A stretch of DNA of 19,903 nt from JACQXM01 sp964569425 (GCA_964569425.1 CAZMVD010000071.1:1-19903); one strand, 5' to 3'; shown: positions 1 through 7,251, counted from the stretch's first letter. The notes: generated by a model from the sequence alone, not told the origin. Numbers and translations are program-made.

Positions 1-37
1 ACCGTGTGGGTCAATGTGTTTTCCGGACCGAGACGAC

Positions 38-109
38 AGCCGACTGTGGGAGTCGAACCCACAACCTCAGCTTTACGAAAGCTGTGCTCTGCCATTGAGC
101 TAAGTCGGC
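38..109 (-). tRNA. tRNA-Thr (anticodon CGU)
   Basis: The minus strand folds into a complete cloverleaf. The acceptor stem GCCGACT pairs with AGTCGGC. The D arm is GCTC/GAGC. The anticodon stem CAGCT/AGCTG holds the loop TTCGTAA, so the anticodon is CGT, which reads ACG (threonine). The T arm is GTGGG-TTCGACT-CCCAC. The gene is 72 nt including a U discriminator; CCA is not encoded. It lies about 73 bp downstream of the small gene ending at 183, on the same strand. I see no clear promoter or terminator of its own. Confidence 0.95.
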
Positions 110-182
110 GGTGTGGGGAGTCGGCACTCCAGCGCCGCAGCGCGCGGCCGCCCTTGCCGTGGTGCCGCGGCGACGCGAAGTT

Positions 183-500
183 CTACGATTCCTCGTGGGG
201 CAAGTCAACATAACCGCCCTTTTCGAGTGCGAAGCGGCTGACCTTTTCGTAGGTGGTGGCGAGAAAGCCGATGAGGGGAAAGCCGCCGCGTTCAAACGGC
301 GACGGGCCCAGTTTTTCCAGAAGCGCCAGCGGAGCCTCGGGGGGCTGCACGTGCGGCTGAACGGAATCGAAGCCGGCGCCGCACGACCAGAAGCCTGCAC
401 AAGACGGGGCCGCGGCATCTTCCGCGTCCAGGGCATGCGCGGCGGGGGCGTTGCTTTCGCGCGCGGCGGAGGTTGTGTGCGAAGGGCGGTCGTCGATCAT
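183..500 (-). CDS. small hypothetical protein downstream of SNF2 helicase
   Basis: A 105-residue protein that I do not recognise. It begins with ATG at 500, preceded by a GGGAGA Shine-Dalgarno sequence with about 6 nt spacing, which supports real translation. The N-terminal 35 residues are Ala/Ser rich and look disordered. The C-terminal half looks like a compact fold, with conserved-looking stretches such as LLEKLGPSPFERGGFPLIGF and ATTYEKVSRFALEKGG. Two cysteines (CAGFWSC) lie in the middle. No signal peptide or membrane segment is visible. It follows the helicase stop by 111 bp on the same strand, so the two may be co-transcribed. No function is assigned. Confidence 0.55.
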   Translation of the reverse strand: MIDDRPSHTTSAARESNAPAAHALDAEDAAAPSCAGFWSCGAGFDSVQPHVQPPEAPLALLEKLGPSPFERGGFPLIGFLATTYEKVSRFALEKGGYVDLPHEES

Positions 501-611
501 TGTCCGTCTCCCATTCGGCTGCCTCCACGGTTCGCGAGGCTTTGCCGGCAGCGACCGGCAGCCGGGTCGATGCGCGGAGGGTTTTCAAGGGCGCGCCGCA
601 GCCGGCGGCGC

Positions 612-3600
612 TCAATCGTCTGCGACGGCTTCGCGCGAGAGCGTAAACAGATCGCGCAGTGCGTCGGTGGACAGTTCGGTGATCCACTCCTCGCCGCCGG
701 TGATGACCTGCCGGGCCAGCGATCTTTTTTCGTCGATCATGGCCGCGATACGCTCTTCCAGGGTGCCGATGCACACGAACTTGTGTACCTGCACCTGGCG
801 GAGCTGTCCGATGCGGTGCGCGCGGTCGGTGGCCTGATCTTCGACGGCGGGGTTCCACCAGCGGTCGTAGTGGAACACGTGATTGGCGGCGGTGAGGTTG
901 AGGCCCAGACCGCCGGCTTTGAGCGAGAGGAGCAGAATGGGCGTGTCGGCGGCGCCGGTCTGGAAGCGGTCGACGAGTTCGTCGCGCTGCGGCTGGGAGG
1001 TTCCGCCGTGGAGGTAGAGGATGCGGGTGCGGAGGGTTTCGGCGAGGTGGCGTTCGAGGAGGTGGCCCATTTCGCGGAACTGGGTGAAGACGAGGGCGCG
1101 GTGTCCTTCGGCGATCACTTCGTCGAGCATTTCGGTGAGGCGCTCGCACTTGCCGCTGCGCCCGGTGAGCGCGGAGCCGTCGCCGAGAAAGTGGGCCGGG
1201 TGGTTGCAGATCTGTTTGAGGCGCATAAGGGTGGCGAGGATGAGTCCGCGGCGCTGGATGCCGCCGGTGCGTTCGATCTGGGCCATCATGTCGCCGAGTA
1301 CGGCCTCGTACAGCGCGGCCTGTTCGCGCGTGAGGTTGCAGAAGACGGTCATCTCGAGCTTTTCGGGAAGGTCGACCTGGATGGAGGGGTCGTCCTTGAG
1401 GCGGCGCAAGACGAAGGGGCGAATGAGGGAGCGGAGGCGCTCCATGCGGTCGACGTCGTGGCGGCGTTCGATGGGTCCGGCGAAGCGGCGGCGGAAATCG
1501 GTGGCGGTACCCAGGTAGCCGGGGTTGAGGAAGTCCATGATCGACCACAGCTCGCTGAGGCGGTTTTCCACGGGCGTTCCGGTGAGCGCGAGGCGGTGTT
1601 CCGTGGGCAGGTTGCGCACCGCGACCGCCTGCTTGGCGGCGGGGTTCTTGATGTTCTGGGCTTCGTCGAGGGCGATGCGCCGCCAGCGAATCAACGCCAG
1701 GTGTTCGAAGTCGCGATGGGTGAGCCCGTAGGTGACGATGACCACGTGGTGGGCGGCGGCTTCGTCGCTGAGGCTCTGGCCGGTGAGGCGGTCGAGGCCG
1801 TGATGGACCATGACACGCAGGCCGGGCGCGAAACGGCTGAGTTCGCGCTGCCAGTTGCCGACGAGCGACATGGGCACGACGAGCAGGGTGGGCCCGGCGT
1901 CGGGTTCGCGCTCGCGTTCGTGGAGCAGGAGGGCGATGAGCTGAATGGTTTTTCCCAGCCCCATGTCGTCGGCGAGGCAGGCGCCGAGTCCGTGTCCGGA
2001 GAGGAAGGCGAGCCACTGGAGGCCGCGGAGCTGGTAGGGGCGCAGCGCGCCGTGGAAGTCGGGCGGGGGGGCGAGCAGTTCGACCAGGGCGTCGCCGGCG
2101 GTTCCCTGGATGAAGCGTTCGATCCAGCCGTGGGCGCGGAGCCCGGCGAGCGGCAGTCCGCTTTCGAGGTCGTCGGCGGTGTAGCCGAGGCGGAGGGCTT
2201 CGAGCAGGGTGAGCCGGCCCGGTTCGGTGCGGCGGAGGAAGGCGAGCGCCGCCTGCAACTCGGCGGGGCGTGCCTCGAGCCAGCGTCCGCGGAGCTGCAC
2301 GAGTGGTTCTTTGGTGCGGGCGAGTTCGGCGATTTCCTCGGGTGACAGGTAATCGTCACCGAGTGCCACGCGCCAGTCATAGTCGACGAGGGCGTCGAGG
2401 CGCAGGGTGCCGGGGGTGACCGGGGCGGCGCCTTCGGCGGGGCGCACCTCGAGGAACATGCGCAATCGGGGGCGGTCGGCGCGCCACCAGCGCGGGGTGT
2501 GCACGCTGAACCCTTCGGCCTCGAGCATGGGGGCGGCGTCGCGCAGGAAGCAGTGCGCCTCTTCGAGCGAGAGGGAACATTCCAGGGGTCCGTCGGCGGC
2601 GGCGCAGGGGGCGAGCCGGGGGAAGAAGCGTGCCGCTTCCGCCAGGTCGGCGCGGAGCTGTGAAAGCCCTTCGGTCAAGGGTCGTTCGAGTATGGCGGGC
2701 GCGTCGTCGAGCGGTTCGCCGAAGGTGCGCGCGTCGATCGGATCGCCGCTTTCACCGTGGAGCGGCTGCAACTGGAAGCTGAGCCGCCACGCGGGAGCGC
2801 GCTGCGGCGGCTGGGGCGCATGGGCGGGGCTGTCTTCGGGGGCGACCTCTTCGAGGCGCAGGCAGGTGCGGAACCTGCGCTGGGGCTGCTGTGGATCGAG
2901 GCGCGAGAGCCAGGCGTGTACGGTCTGGTAGATGGCGCGGACCTGTTCGGCCGGTCCGTCGAGAATGGCATTGTCGCTTACCAGGGCGCGGAGCCAGCGC
3001 ATCTGCAACGGGCCGGGTCCTTCGCTGCGTTCGTGGATGGCGTGGACCAGTTCGTCGCCCTCCAGGCAGCGGCGCACGAGGGTATCGACGCTGCTCCACA
3101 GGTAATTGTCGACCACGCTGGCGGCGGCGCGCGGCTGGGGAGGGCGATGGGCCAGGCAGACGGGGGGCATGGCGGCGATCAACTGGTGCAACTGGTCTGC
3201 GGCCGCGTCTTCTTCGACCATGATGCGCCAGTAGGCGCGAAAGCGCTCTCCGCCGGCGTGGTGCAGTGCGGGGACGAAGCGCTGCCGGGCGAGCAGTGCG
3301 GTGACGAACAGCGCCAGTTTGCGCCAATAGCGGAGTGAATCGCCGGCGCGAACGGCTTCGGAGAGGTAGTCGGGCATCGAGGTGAGCAGGTCGTAGGCAT
3401 CGGCGGCGTCGAGCACCAACGTGGGAACGGCACAGGGCGCCGGCCGGGCTTCGGCGGCGCGCGGCGTATCGTCCGGTTGTGTGGCGTCGCCGTCGTCGCG
3501 ATCGGGCTGCGCGGTTGGCTGGATCGTGATGGCTGCCGCTTCGCGGTTGCCGCGCGGCTCTTGCCGCTCGCCATCGGTACTGGGGAGAAAGCGATCCGTT

Positions 3601-3953
3601 GTCCGGGGCAGCGAGAGTTCCAGCGTGGCGGGCTCCGCCCCGGAGATGAGCAGGCCGTCGCAGAAGTCGCCGAGGACGCGGCGGAGTTCGTCGAGCGGCA
3701 GGGCGAGCGGCCAGGGGGCGGGAGGTGAATCGGCGGCAATTTGGGCCGGGGGGTTCGGGGGAACATCGGGGTGCGGCGCGGCGGAAGCGGTTTCGGTTTG
3801 CCGGCCGGACGGTGCGGATGGGGCGGCGGCGGTGGGTGGCGGGTCGGATGGTCCTTGGGCGGTGAAGCGCGGGTCGGATGGTTCTTGGGCGGCGGGGCGC
3901 TCGCCGAACAGGTGGAGGTTTCCGTTGTTCCAGAGTGCGTGGAGGGTGATCAT
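612..3953 (-). CDS. SNF2-family DEAD/DEAH-box helicase (DUF3670/SNF2_assoc type)
   Basis: A 1113-residue ATP-dependent DNA translocase of the Swi2/Snf2 superfamily. The first ~450 residues are family-specific, with a Pro/Ala-rich low-complexity stretch near residues 15-60. Residues about 470-590 resemble the SNF2-associated DUF3670 domain (LRLDALVDYDWRVALGD, then PLVQLRGRWLEARPAEL). The helicase core starts near residue 620 (LRPYQLRGLQWL). Walker A is DDMGLGKTIQ with Lys668, the DEAQ box is at 763-766, and motif VI QATDRAHRIGQ ends at 1050. I chose ATG 3953 (MITLHALWNNGNLHLFGE) because that opening is typical of the family; the frame is open further upstream, but that part is low-complexity and non-homologous. 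Bacterial members of this class are usually single large proteins of uncertain function in DNA metabolism. No nuclease or methylase partner lies beside it, so a defence role is not indicated. Confidence 0.93.
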   Translation of the reverse strand: MITLHALWNNGNLHLFGERPAAQEPSDPRFTAQGPSDPPPTAAAPSAPSGRQTETASAAPHPDVPPNPPAQIAADSPPAPWPLALPLDELRRVLGDFCDGLLISGAEPATLELSLPRTTDRFLPSTDGERQEPRGNREAAAITIQPTAQPDRDDGDATQPDDTPRAAEARPAPCAVPTLVLDAADAYDLLTSMPDYLSEAVRAGDSLRYWRKLALFVTALLARQRFVPALHHAGGERFRAYWRIMVEEDAAADQLHQLIAAMPPVCLAHRPPQPRAAASVVDNYLWSSVDTLVRRCLEGDELVHAIHERSEGPGPLQMRWLRALVSDNAILDGPAEQVRAIYQTVHAWLSRLDPQQPQRRFRTCLRLEEVAPEDSPAHAPQPPQRAPAWRLSFQLQPLHGESGDPIDARTFGEPLDDAPAILERPLTEGLSQLRADLAEAARFFPRLAPCAAADGPLECSLSLEEAHCFLRDAAPMLEAEGFSVHTPRWWRADRPRLRMFLEVRPAEGAAPVTPGTLRLDALVDYDWRVALGDDYLSPEEIAELARTKEPLVQLRGRWLEARPAELQAALAFLRRTEPGRLTLLEALRLGYTADDLESGLPLAGLRAHGWIERFIQGTAGDALVELLAPPPDFHGALRPYQLRGLQWLAFLSGHGLGACLADDMGLGKTIQLIALLLHEREREPDAGPTLLVVPMSLVGNWQRELSRFAPGLRVMVHHGLDRLTGQSLSDEAAAHHVVIVTYGLTHRDFEHLALIRWRRIALDEAQNIKNPAAKQAVAVRNLPTEHRLALTGTPVENRLSELWSIMDFLNPGYLGTATDFRRRFAGPIERRHDVDRMERLRSLIRPFVLRRLKDDPSIQVDLPEKLEMTVFCNLTREQAALYEAVLGDMMAQIERTGGIQRRGLILATLMRLKQICNHPAHFLGDGSALTGRSGKCERLTEMLDEVIAEGHRALVFTQFREMGHLLERHLAETLRTRILYLHGGTSQPQRDELVDRFQTGAADTPILLLSLKAGGLGLNLTAANHVFHYDRWWNPAVEDQATDRAHRIGQLRQVQVHKFVCIGTLEERIAAMIDEKRSLARQVITGGEEWITELSTDALRDLFTLSREAVADD

Positions 3954-4044
3954 GGGCAAAAGCCGCAGGTCCGCCGGTAATGGCGGCGCCCGCGCCCCGC
4001 CGGTGCCGGCCAACGCCGCCGAGCCCGCGCAGGGCAAACCCGCG

Positions 4045-4072
4045 ATGATACAACGGTGGCGCGGGGTGTCTA
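4045..4072 (-). promoter_or_regulatory. sigma70-like promoter for the helicase gene
   Basis: Reading the minus strand, TAGACA (4072-4067, 5/6 match to the -35 consensus) is followed after 16 bp by TATCAT (4050-4045, 5/6 match to the -10 consensus). Transcription would start near 4038 and give a leader of about 85 nt before the ATG at 3953. The call rests on consensus match and position only. Confidence 0.5.
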
Positions 4073-4136
4073 CGCGATGAGAAGCCGCGCCTGGTTTCAC
4101 ATTGCGGCGGGGGTGCGTTTCCAAGAACATGGGACG

Positions 4137-4165
4137 TTGCGACGTTTGCGTGGCGGCGCTACGAT
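4137..4165 (+). promoter_or_regulatory. candidate promoter of the broken R-M gene
   Basis: TTGCGA (4137-4142) and TACGAT (4160-4165) are separated by 17 bp, each 4/6 to consensus. They sit 42 bp before the TTG start at 4208. A short hairpin, CTCCT-cga-AGGAG, overlaps the Shine-Dalgarno site at 4196-4201. Confidence 0.35.
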
Positions 4166-4207
4166 CACGATCTTGTTTTCTTTGCCAACTCCTCGAAGGA
4201 GAAGTTC

Positions 4208-4406
4208 TTGCCGCTTTCATGGGACGAGATTCGTCAGCGGGCGATCACGTTCGCCCAGCATTGGCGCGAAGCGGGCCGGGAACGCGCGGAAACCCTGGAC
4301 AGCTTCGACCGGCAACGAGGAGGAACTGGTCAAAAGGATCAAACAGCACCTGAAACAGCGGCTCGCCGTTCAGCGTTTGTTGGCAATCCGGTGGACCTTG
4401 GCATGA
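4208..4406 (+). pseudogene. 5' remnant of an MmeI-type (type IIL) restriction/DNA methyltransferase gene
   Basis: A TTG at 4208 is preceded by AAGGAG with 6-nt spacing. The translation opens PLSWDEIRQRAITFAQHW then REAGRERAE. This matches from memory the characteristic N-terminus of MmeI-like combined restriction-methyltransferase proteins (MPLSWNEI..RA..FS.EW...ERAEA). Family members are usually around 900 residues or more, but here the resemblance stops after about 30 residues. A coding-looking segment, NEEELVKRIKQHLKQR, follows in another frame and ends at a TGA (4404-4406). This suggests that a large internal deletion and frameshift have left only the ends, or that an unrelated fragment has been joined. 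The methylase and nuclease motifs are absent, so it cannot be active. It lies directly upstream of the Abi locus, consistent with a decayed defence patch. Confidence 0.6.
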
Positions 4407-4468
4407 TGGAGTCAGCGGGACTTCATTCGGCAACTTCGTGCCCGTTCGGGATTCTGCGACGGAAGGGC

Positions 4469-4497
4469 TTGACTAATGCCGAGCGACTTCCGATACT
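4469..4497 (+). promoter_or_regulatory. promoter of the Abi-associated small RNA
   Basis: TTGACT (4469-4474, 5/6 to -35) and GATACT (4492-4497, 4/6 to -10) are spaced by exactly 17 bp. The predicted transcription start is about 4504, immediately before the structured element that ends in a T-tract at 4556-4562. Confidence 0.6.
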
Positions 4498-4503
4498 ATT
4501 GGT

Positions 4504-4562
4504 AACACACTCGCCGCGCCTCTCGCCCGCAAGGGTGATGCGCATAAAGGGCGAGTTTTTTT
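4504..4562 (+). ncRNA. putative Abi-associated small RNA with intrinsic terminator
   Basis: A transcript of about 59 nt between a promoter and a T-tract, too short to code. It folds as nested stems. The outer stem is ACTCGCC (4509-4515) with GGCGAGT (4550-4556), running into TTTTTTT. An inner GCGC pair joins 4516-4519 to 4540-4543. The central hairpin TCGCCC-GCAA-GGGTGA (4523-4538) has a GNRA tetraloop. CTCGCCC at 4522-4528 could pair with GGGCGAG (4549-4555) as an alternative terminator stem. The element lies 37 bp upstream of the Abi_2 start. Abi_2/AbiF-type HEPN genes are, as I recall, reported to carry an adjacent noncoding RNA that acts as antitoxin, and this element fits that arrangement. 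The start site is inferred from the promoter; expression is not shown. Confidence 0.65.
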
Positions 4563-4574
4563 ATGCGCCATCAC
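4535..4574 (+). promoter_or_regulatory. alternative antiterminator-like hairpin overlapping the sRNA terminator
   Basis: GGTGATGCGCATAAA (4535-4549 region) pairs with TTTATGCGC plus ATCAC (4560-4574). This gives 14 base pairs with only C4569 bulged and an 11-nt loop at 4549-4559. The loop contains the terminator's 3' arm GGGCGAG, so this hairpin and the terminator hairpins exclude each other. Read-through would extend the RNA into the Abi coding region. Confidence 0.5.
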
Positions 4575-4581
4575 GATGCCT

Positions 4582-4602
4582 GGCGAGGGGGTTACCGTGA
4601 TG
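4582..4602 (+). promoter_or_regulatory. Abi ribosome binding site, complementary to the sRNA 5' end
   Basis: GAGGGGG (4585-4591) is a strong Shine-Dalgarno sequence 8 nt before ATG 4600 and decides that start over the in-frame ATG at 4576. The segment GGCGAGGGGGTTACC (4582-4596) is complementary at 13 of 15 positions to GGTAACACACTCGCC (4501-4515), the promoter-proximal part of the small RNA. GGCGAG here also repeats the terminator's 3' arm (4550-4555). Pairing in cis or in trans would block ribosome access. Confidence 0.55.
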
Positions 4603-5514
4603 GCCGACTCGCCCGCCAAGCCGGCTTACGCCAAGCCTTGGCTTTCCTGTGCCGATCAGGTCGCGCTGCTCCAGAGTCGCGGGCTCATCGTCGGCGACGT
4701 AGGACGGGCCGCCGAATTCCTGTCACATATTAACTACTACCGGTTCAGCGGCTATTGCCTTGCTTTCGAGCAGCCACGCCATCGCTTCGTGGACGGCACG
4801 ACCTTTGAAAGGGTCCGTGAGTCGTACGAGTTCGATCGATATCTCCGCGACCTTGTCACGGAAGCGCTCGAACTGATTGAATTGGACATTAGAACAGCAA
4901 CCGCGCATCACTTCGGCCGCGCGCACGGCGTGTTCGGGCACACGTTAGCGATCAGCTTCTTTGCGAGATTCGACCACGCTACCTGGCTGAAGAAGCTTCG
5001 TGACGAAGCGATTCGATCCCACGAACCCTTCGTACTTCATTTCAAGGATAACTATGCCGGGTTCCCGGACCTCCCCGTCTGGATGATGACCGAGGTGGTG
5101 TCTTTCGGCGCCTTGTCCATTATGTTCAAAGGCATGCGCCGTGCGGATCAGCGAGCCATCGCCTCACGCTATGGGCTGCAGCCCCTGAACATGCAAAGCT
5201 GGTTGCACCACCTTGTCTACGTGCGCAACCTGTGTGCGCACCATTCTCGTATTTGGGACCGCGAGTGGTCAATCAAAGCAGCGCTCCCGGAGGGAAACGC
5301 GTGGAGTCCGCCGTTTCTTCCCGGAAACGATCGGTTGTTTGCCACGCTCTTGATGCTCTTCGTCATGCTGCGAAAGTGCCCGGCCGTGACGCCCTTTGAT
5401 GAGGAATGGAAGGTGCGGTTGCACGCGCAACTTGCAAACCCGCCCGACGCTCCCGCCGCACTGAGCCGAATGGGTATGACAAAGGACTGGGCCGCCCACC
5501 CGCTTTGGAAGTGA
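4600..5514 (+). CDS. Abi_2 (AbiD/AbiF-like) HEPN abortive-infection protein
   Basis: A 304-residue protein of the Abi_2 family (Abi-like, PF07751). It shows the family's N-terminal signature (SHINYYRFSGY, with N45-Y46-Y47-R48). Downstream it has FDRYLRDLVTEALELIELDIRTA-type helices and the motif RNLCAHHSRIWDRE, whose R209-x4-H214 is the HEPN ribonuclease catalytic signature. Family members act in the cytoplasm as RNases that halt growth during phage infection; target specificity here is unknown. ATG 4600 was chosen for its Shine-Dalgarno site. Length is normal for the family and the frame is intact. Base composition looks lower in GC than the neighbouring housekeeping genes, suggesting acquisition. 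The upstream small RNA and an RBS complementary to it suggest RNA-level control of a toxic product. The family call is firm; the defence role is inferred from the family. Confidence 0.9.
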   Translation: MADSPAKPAYAKPWLSCADQVALLQSRGLIVGDVGRAAEFLSHINYYRFSGYCLAFEQPRHRFVDGTTFERVRESYEFDRYLRDLVTEALELIELDIRTATAHHFGRAHGVFGHTLAISFFARFDHATWLKKLRDEAIRSHEPFVLHFKDNYAGFPDLPVWMMTEVVSFGALSIMFKGMRRADQRAIASRYGLQPLNMQSWLHHLVYVRNLCAHHSRIWDREWSIKAALPEGNAWSPPFLPGNDRLFATLLMLFVMLRKCPAVTPFDEEWKVRLHAQLANPPDAPAALSRMGMTKDWAAHPLWK

Positions 5515-6272
5515 AGTCCGGAATGTCCCCATGGCCAACGGTTATCGAAGAACACGAATGGAACTGACATAGACCTGGAAGGAGTAGCGACCGAGGCTGG
5601 AGCCGCGCGGGGAGTGGGTGCCTGGGCGGTTGTTGATCCCTAAGATCAAGTCGGTTCGCCATTTTTGGTTCCCCATTCCCCATTCCGCCATGACTTTGAT
5701 CCCATCGCACATCGCGCGAAGCGCGCGCCGATTATGGTCTTGCTTACGGGTTTGCGCCAGGTTGCGCGCGCGGGGGTCCCGCATGCGGGCGCACCAGCCC
5801 CGCTCGGGAATGACCCCCGTCAGAAAGTGCCATATATATGACACTCAGTAAAGAAGTTGACAGAACGAACCCATTGTTGTGCGACCGCACAGCATGCTGC
5901 GCCGGTTCGCGGGCCGACGGGCGGACCCGCGCGCCCCCACTGCGCGCGAAGTCGAAACCGCTCCGCGGCTTGGTGTGCGGCGGCACACGGCCGTCGCGCT
6001 GGTTGGAGCCGCGACCGCTATGGAGCGGTTCCGCGTGACCGCCCCGCGACCAAAGGCGGCGCAACGGTGCCGCGCCCGGCCGCCGATCGAATCTTTGCCG
6101 GATTCCGTCCCCCAAAAAGCGCCGTGCATCCGTTTGACAGCCGCCATGACGCCGACGACCATGCCCGCCTTGCCGGGGGTCGGCCTGGGCGCGGGCCGGG
6201 CGGCGGCGGTGTCGCCGCCAAGAATCGGTGGGTTGCGGCCGGCCGGCTCGTCGCTCCAGCGATCACGAATCT
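5515..6272. other. 758-bp gene-free region with palindromes and inverted repeats
   Basis: No reading frame here has protein-like composition. Visible structure includes a short tandem run of CCCCATT near 5672. An inverted repeat GGGGGTC (5772-5778)/GACCCCC (5812-5818) encloses the palindrome CCCGCATGCGGG. A 20-nt near-palindrome AGTGCCATATATATGACACT lies at 5826-5845. GC-rich inverted repeats lie at about 5955-6035, where AACCGCTCC and GCGGCT are matched by AGCCGC and GGAGCGGTT. Consensus-like TTGACA boxes at 5857 and 6134 lack matching -10 elements. No terC promoter or known metal riboswitch was recognised. Confidence 0.5.
5826..5845. promoter_or_regulatory. 20-nt near-perfect palindrome, operator-like
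   Basis: AGTGCCATATATATGACACT reads the same on both strands except for one mismatched pair. This AT-rich core stands out in a GC-rich intergenic stretch. It could be a repressor site, but no adjacent promoter or regulator gene supports that. Confidence 0.3.
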
Positions 6273-7241
6273 ATGATCTGGATATGGCTGGGCTTCATCA
6301 TCTTCATCGTGGGGCTGCTGGCCCTCGATCTGGGGGTGTTTCACAAGCGCGATCACGTGATCGGCACGCGCGAGGCGCTGGCGTGGACGGCGTTCTGGAT
6401 CTTCCTCGCCCTGCTGTTCAACGTGTTCATATTCTATGGTTACCAGCATCACTGGCTGGGGCTGGGGACCGCGATCGGCCACCCGCTGGAGGGCAAGGAC
6501 GCGGCGCTGCAATACTTCACCGGCTATGTCATCGAAAAGTCGCTGAGCCTGGACAACATTTTCGTGATCGCGCTGATTTTCAATTACTTCGCGGTGCCGC
6601 CGCAGTATCAGCATCGGGTGCTGTTCTGGGGCATTCTGGGCGCGCTGGTGCTGCGCGGGGCGATGATTGCGGCGGGCGCGGCGCTGATCCATCGATTCGA
6701 CTGGATGATCTACGTCTTCGGGGGGATTCTGATTCTCACGGCGATCAAGCTGTTGCTTTCGGGCGAGGCGCAGGTGGAGCCGGAGCGAAACCCGCTGGTG
6801 AAGCTGGCGCGGCGCTGGTATCCGGTGAGCAACCACTACGACGGGCACCATTTTTTCACCCACGTGGACGGAAAGCGTGCGGTCACGCCGCTGTTTCTGG
6901 TGCTGCTGGTGGTGGAGAGCACCGACGTGCTGTTCGCGGTCGATTCCATTCCGGCGATATTTGCGATTACCAAGGACCCGTTCTTGGTGTTCACCTCGAA
7001 CGCGTTCGCGATATTGGGGTTGCGTTCGCTCTATTTCGCGCTGGCGGCGATCATGGACAAGTTCCGCTATTTGCGCATCAGCCTGGTGTTCGTGCTGGCT
7101 TATGTCGGCGTGAAGATGATCCTCTCGCACCATTACCCGATTCCCACGCCGGTGTCGCTGGCGATGATCGCGACCATGCTGGGCATGGGCATCGGCGCCT
7201 CGGTGTGGGCCGCGAAACGCGAAGGCGGCCCCCAGGGATAG
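6273..7241 (+). CDS. TerC family integral membrane protein
   Basis: A 322-residue TerC-family protein (Alx/TerC group, PF03741), a multi-pass inner-membrane protein. Family members are linked to tellurite resistance and to metal (Mn2+) handling or export during protein secretion. Both acidic membrane motifs expected for metal binding are present: YVIEKSLSLDNIFVIALIF (E88, D94) and VVESTDVLFAVDSIPAIFAI (E215, D218, D224). Hydrophobic segments span nearly the whole length, with a soluble loop at about residues 165-200 (HYDGHHFFTHVDGKR). ATG 6273 starts directly with a membrane segment; the upstream open frame is not hydrophobic and was excluded. The Shine-Dalgarno site is weak. The next gene follows after 10 bp. 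The specific substrate cannot be told from sequence. Confidence 0.93.
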   Translation: MIWIWLGFIIFIVGLLALDLGVFHKRDHVIGTREALAWTAFWIFLALLFNVFIFYGYQHHWLGLGTAIGHPLEGKDAALQYFTGYVIEKSLSLDNIFVIALIFNYFAVPPQYQHRVLFWGILGALVLRGAMIAAGAALIHRFDWMIYVFGGILILTAIKLLLSGEAQVEPERNPLVKLARRWYPVSNHYDGHHFFTHVDGKRAVTPLFLVLLVVESTDVLFAVDSIPAIFAITKDPFLVFTSNAFAILGLRSLYFALAAIMDKFRYLRISLVFVLAYVGVKMILSHHYPIPTPVSLAMIATMLGMGIGASVWAAKREGGPQG

Positions 7242-7251
7242 CGCCGCTGCC

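Noticed and set aside
111..2345. Long plus-strand open frame (744 codons) opposite the helicase
   Set aside because: It is the antisense of the helicase core. Its composition is low-complexity Gly/Glu/Ala and the minus-strand frame carries all helicase motifs.
4423..4440. 18-nt similarity (one mismatch) between 4423-4440 and 16917-16934, both able to encode SFGNFV near a stop
   Set aside because: Too short to separate from chance in 20 kb, and no surrounding similarity supports a shared element or gene tail.
4576..4578. ATG 4576 as the Abi start
   Set aside because: It has no Shine-Dalgarno site and would place the GAGGGGG site inside the coding sequence; ATG 4600 is correctly spaced from it.
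6000..6272. yybP-ykoY manganese riboswitch upstream of terC
   Set aside because: I looked for its conserved core segments and found none; the region is GC-rich inverted repeats.
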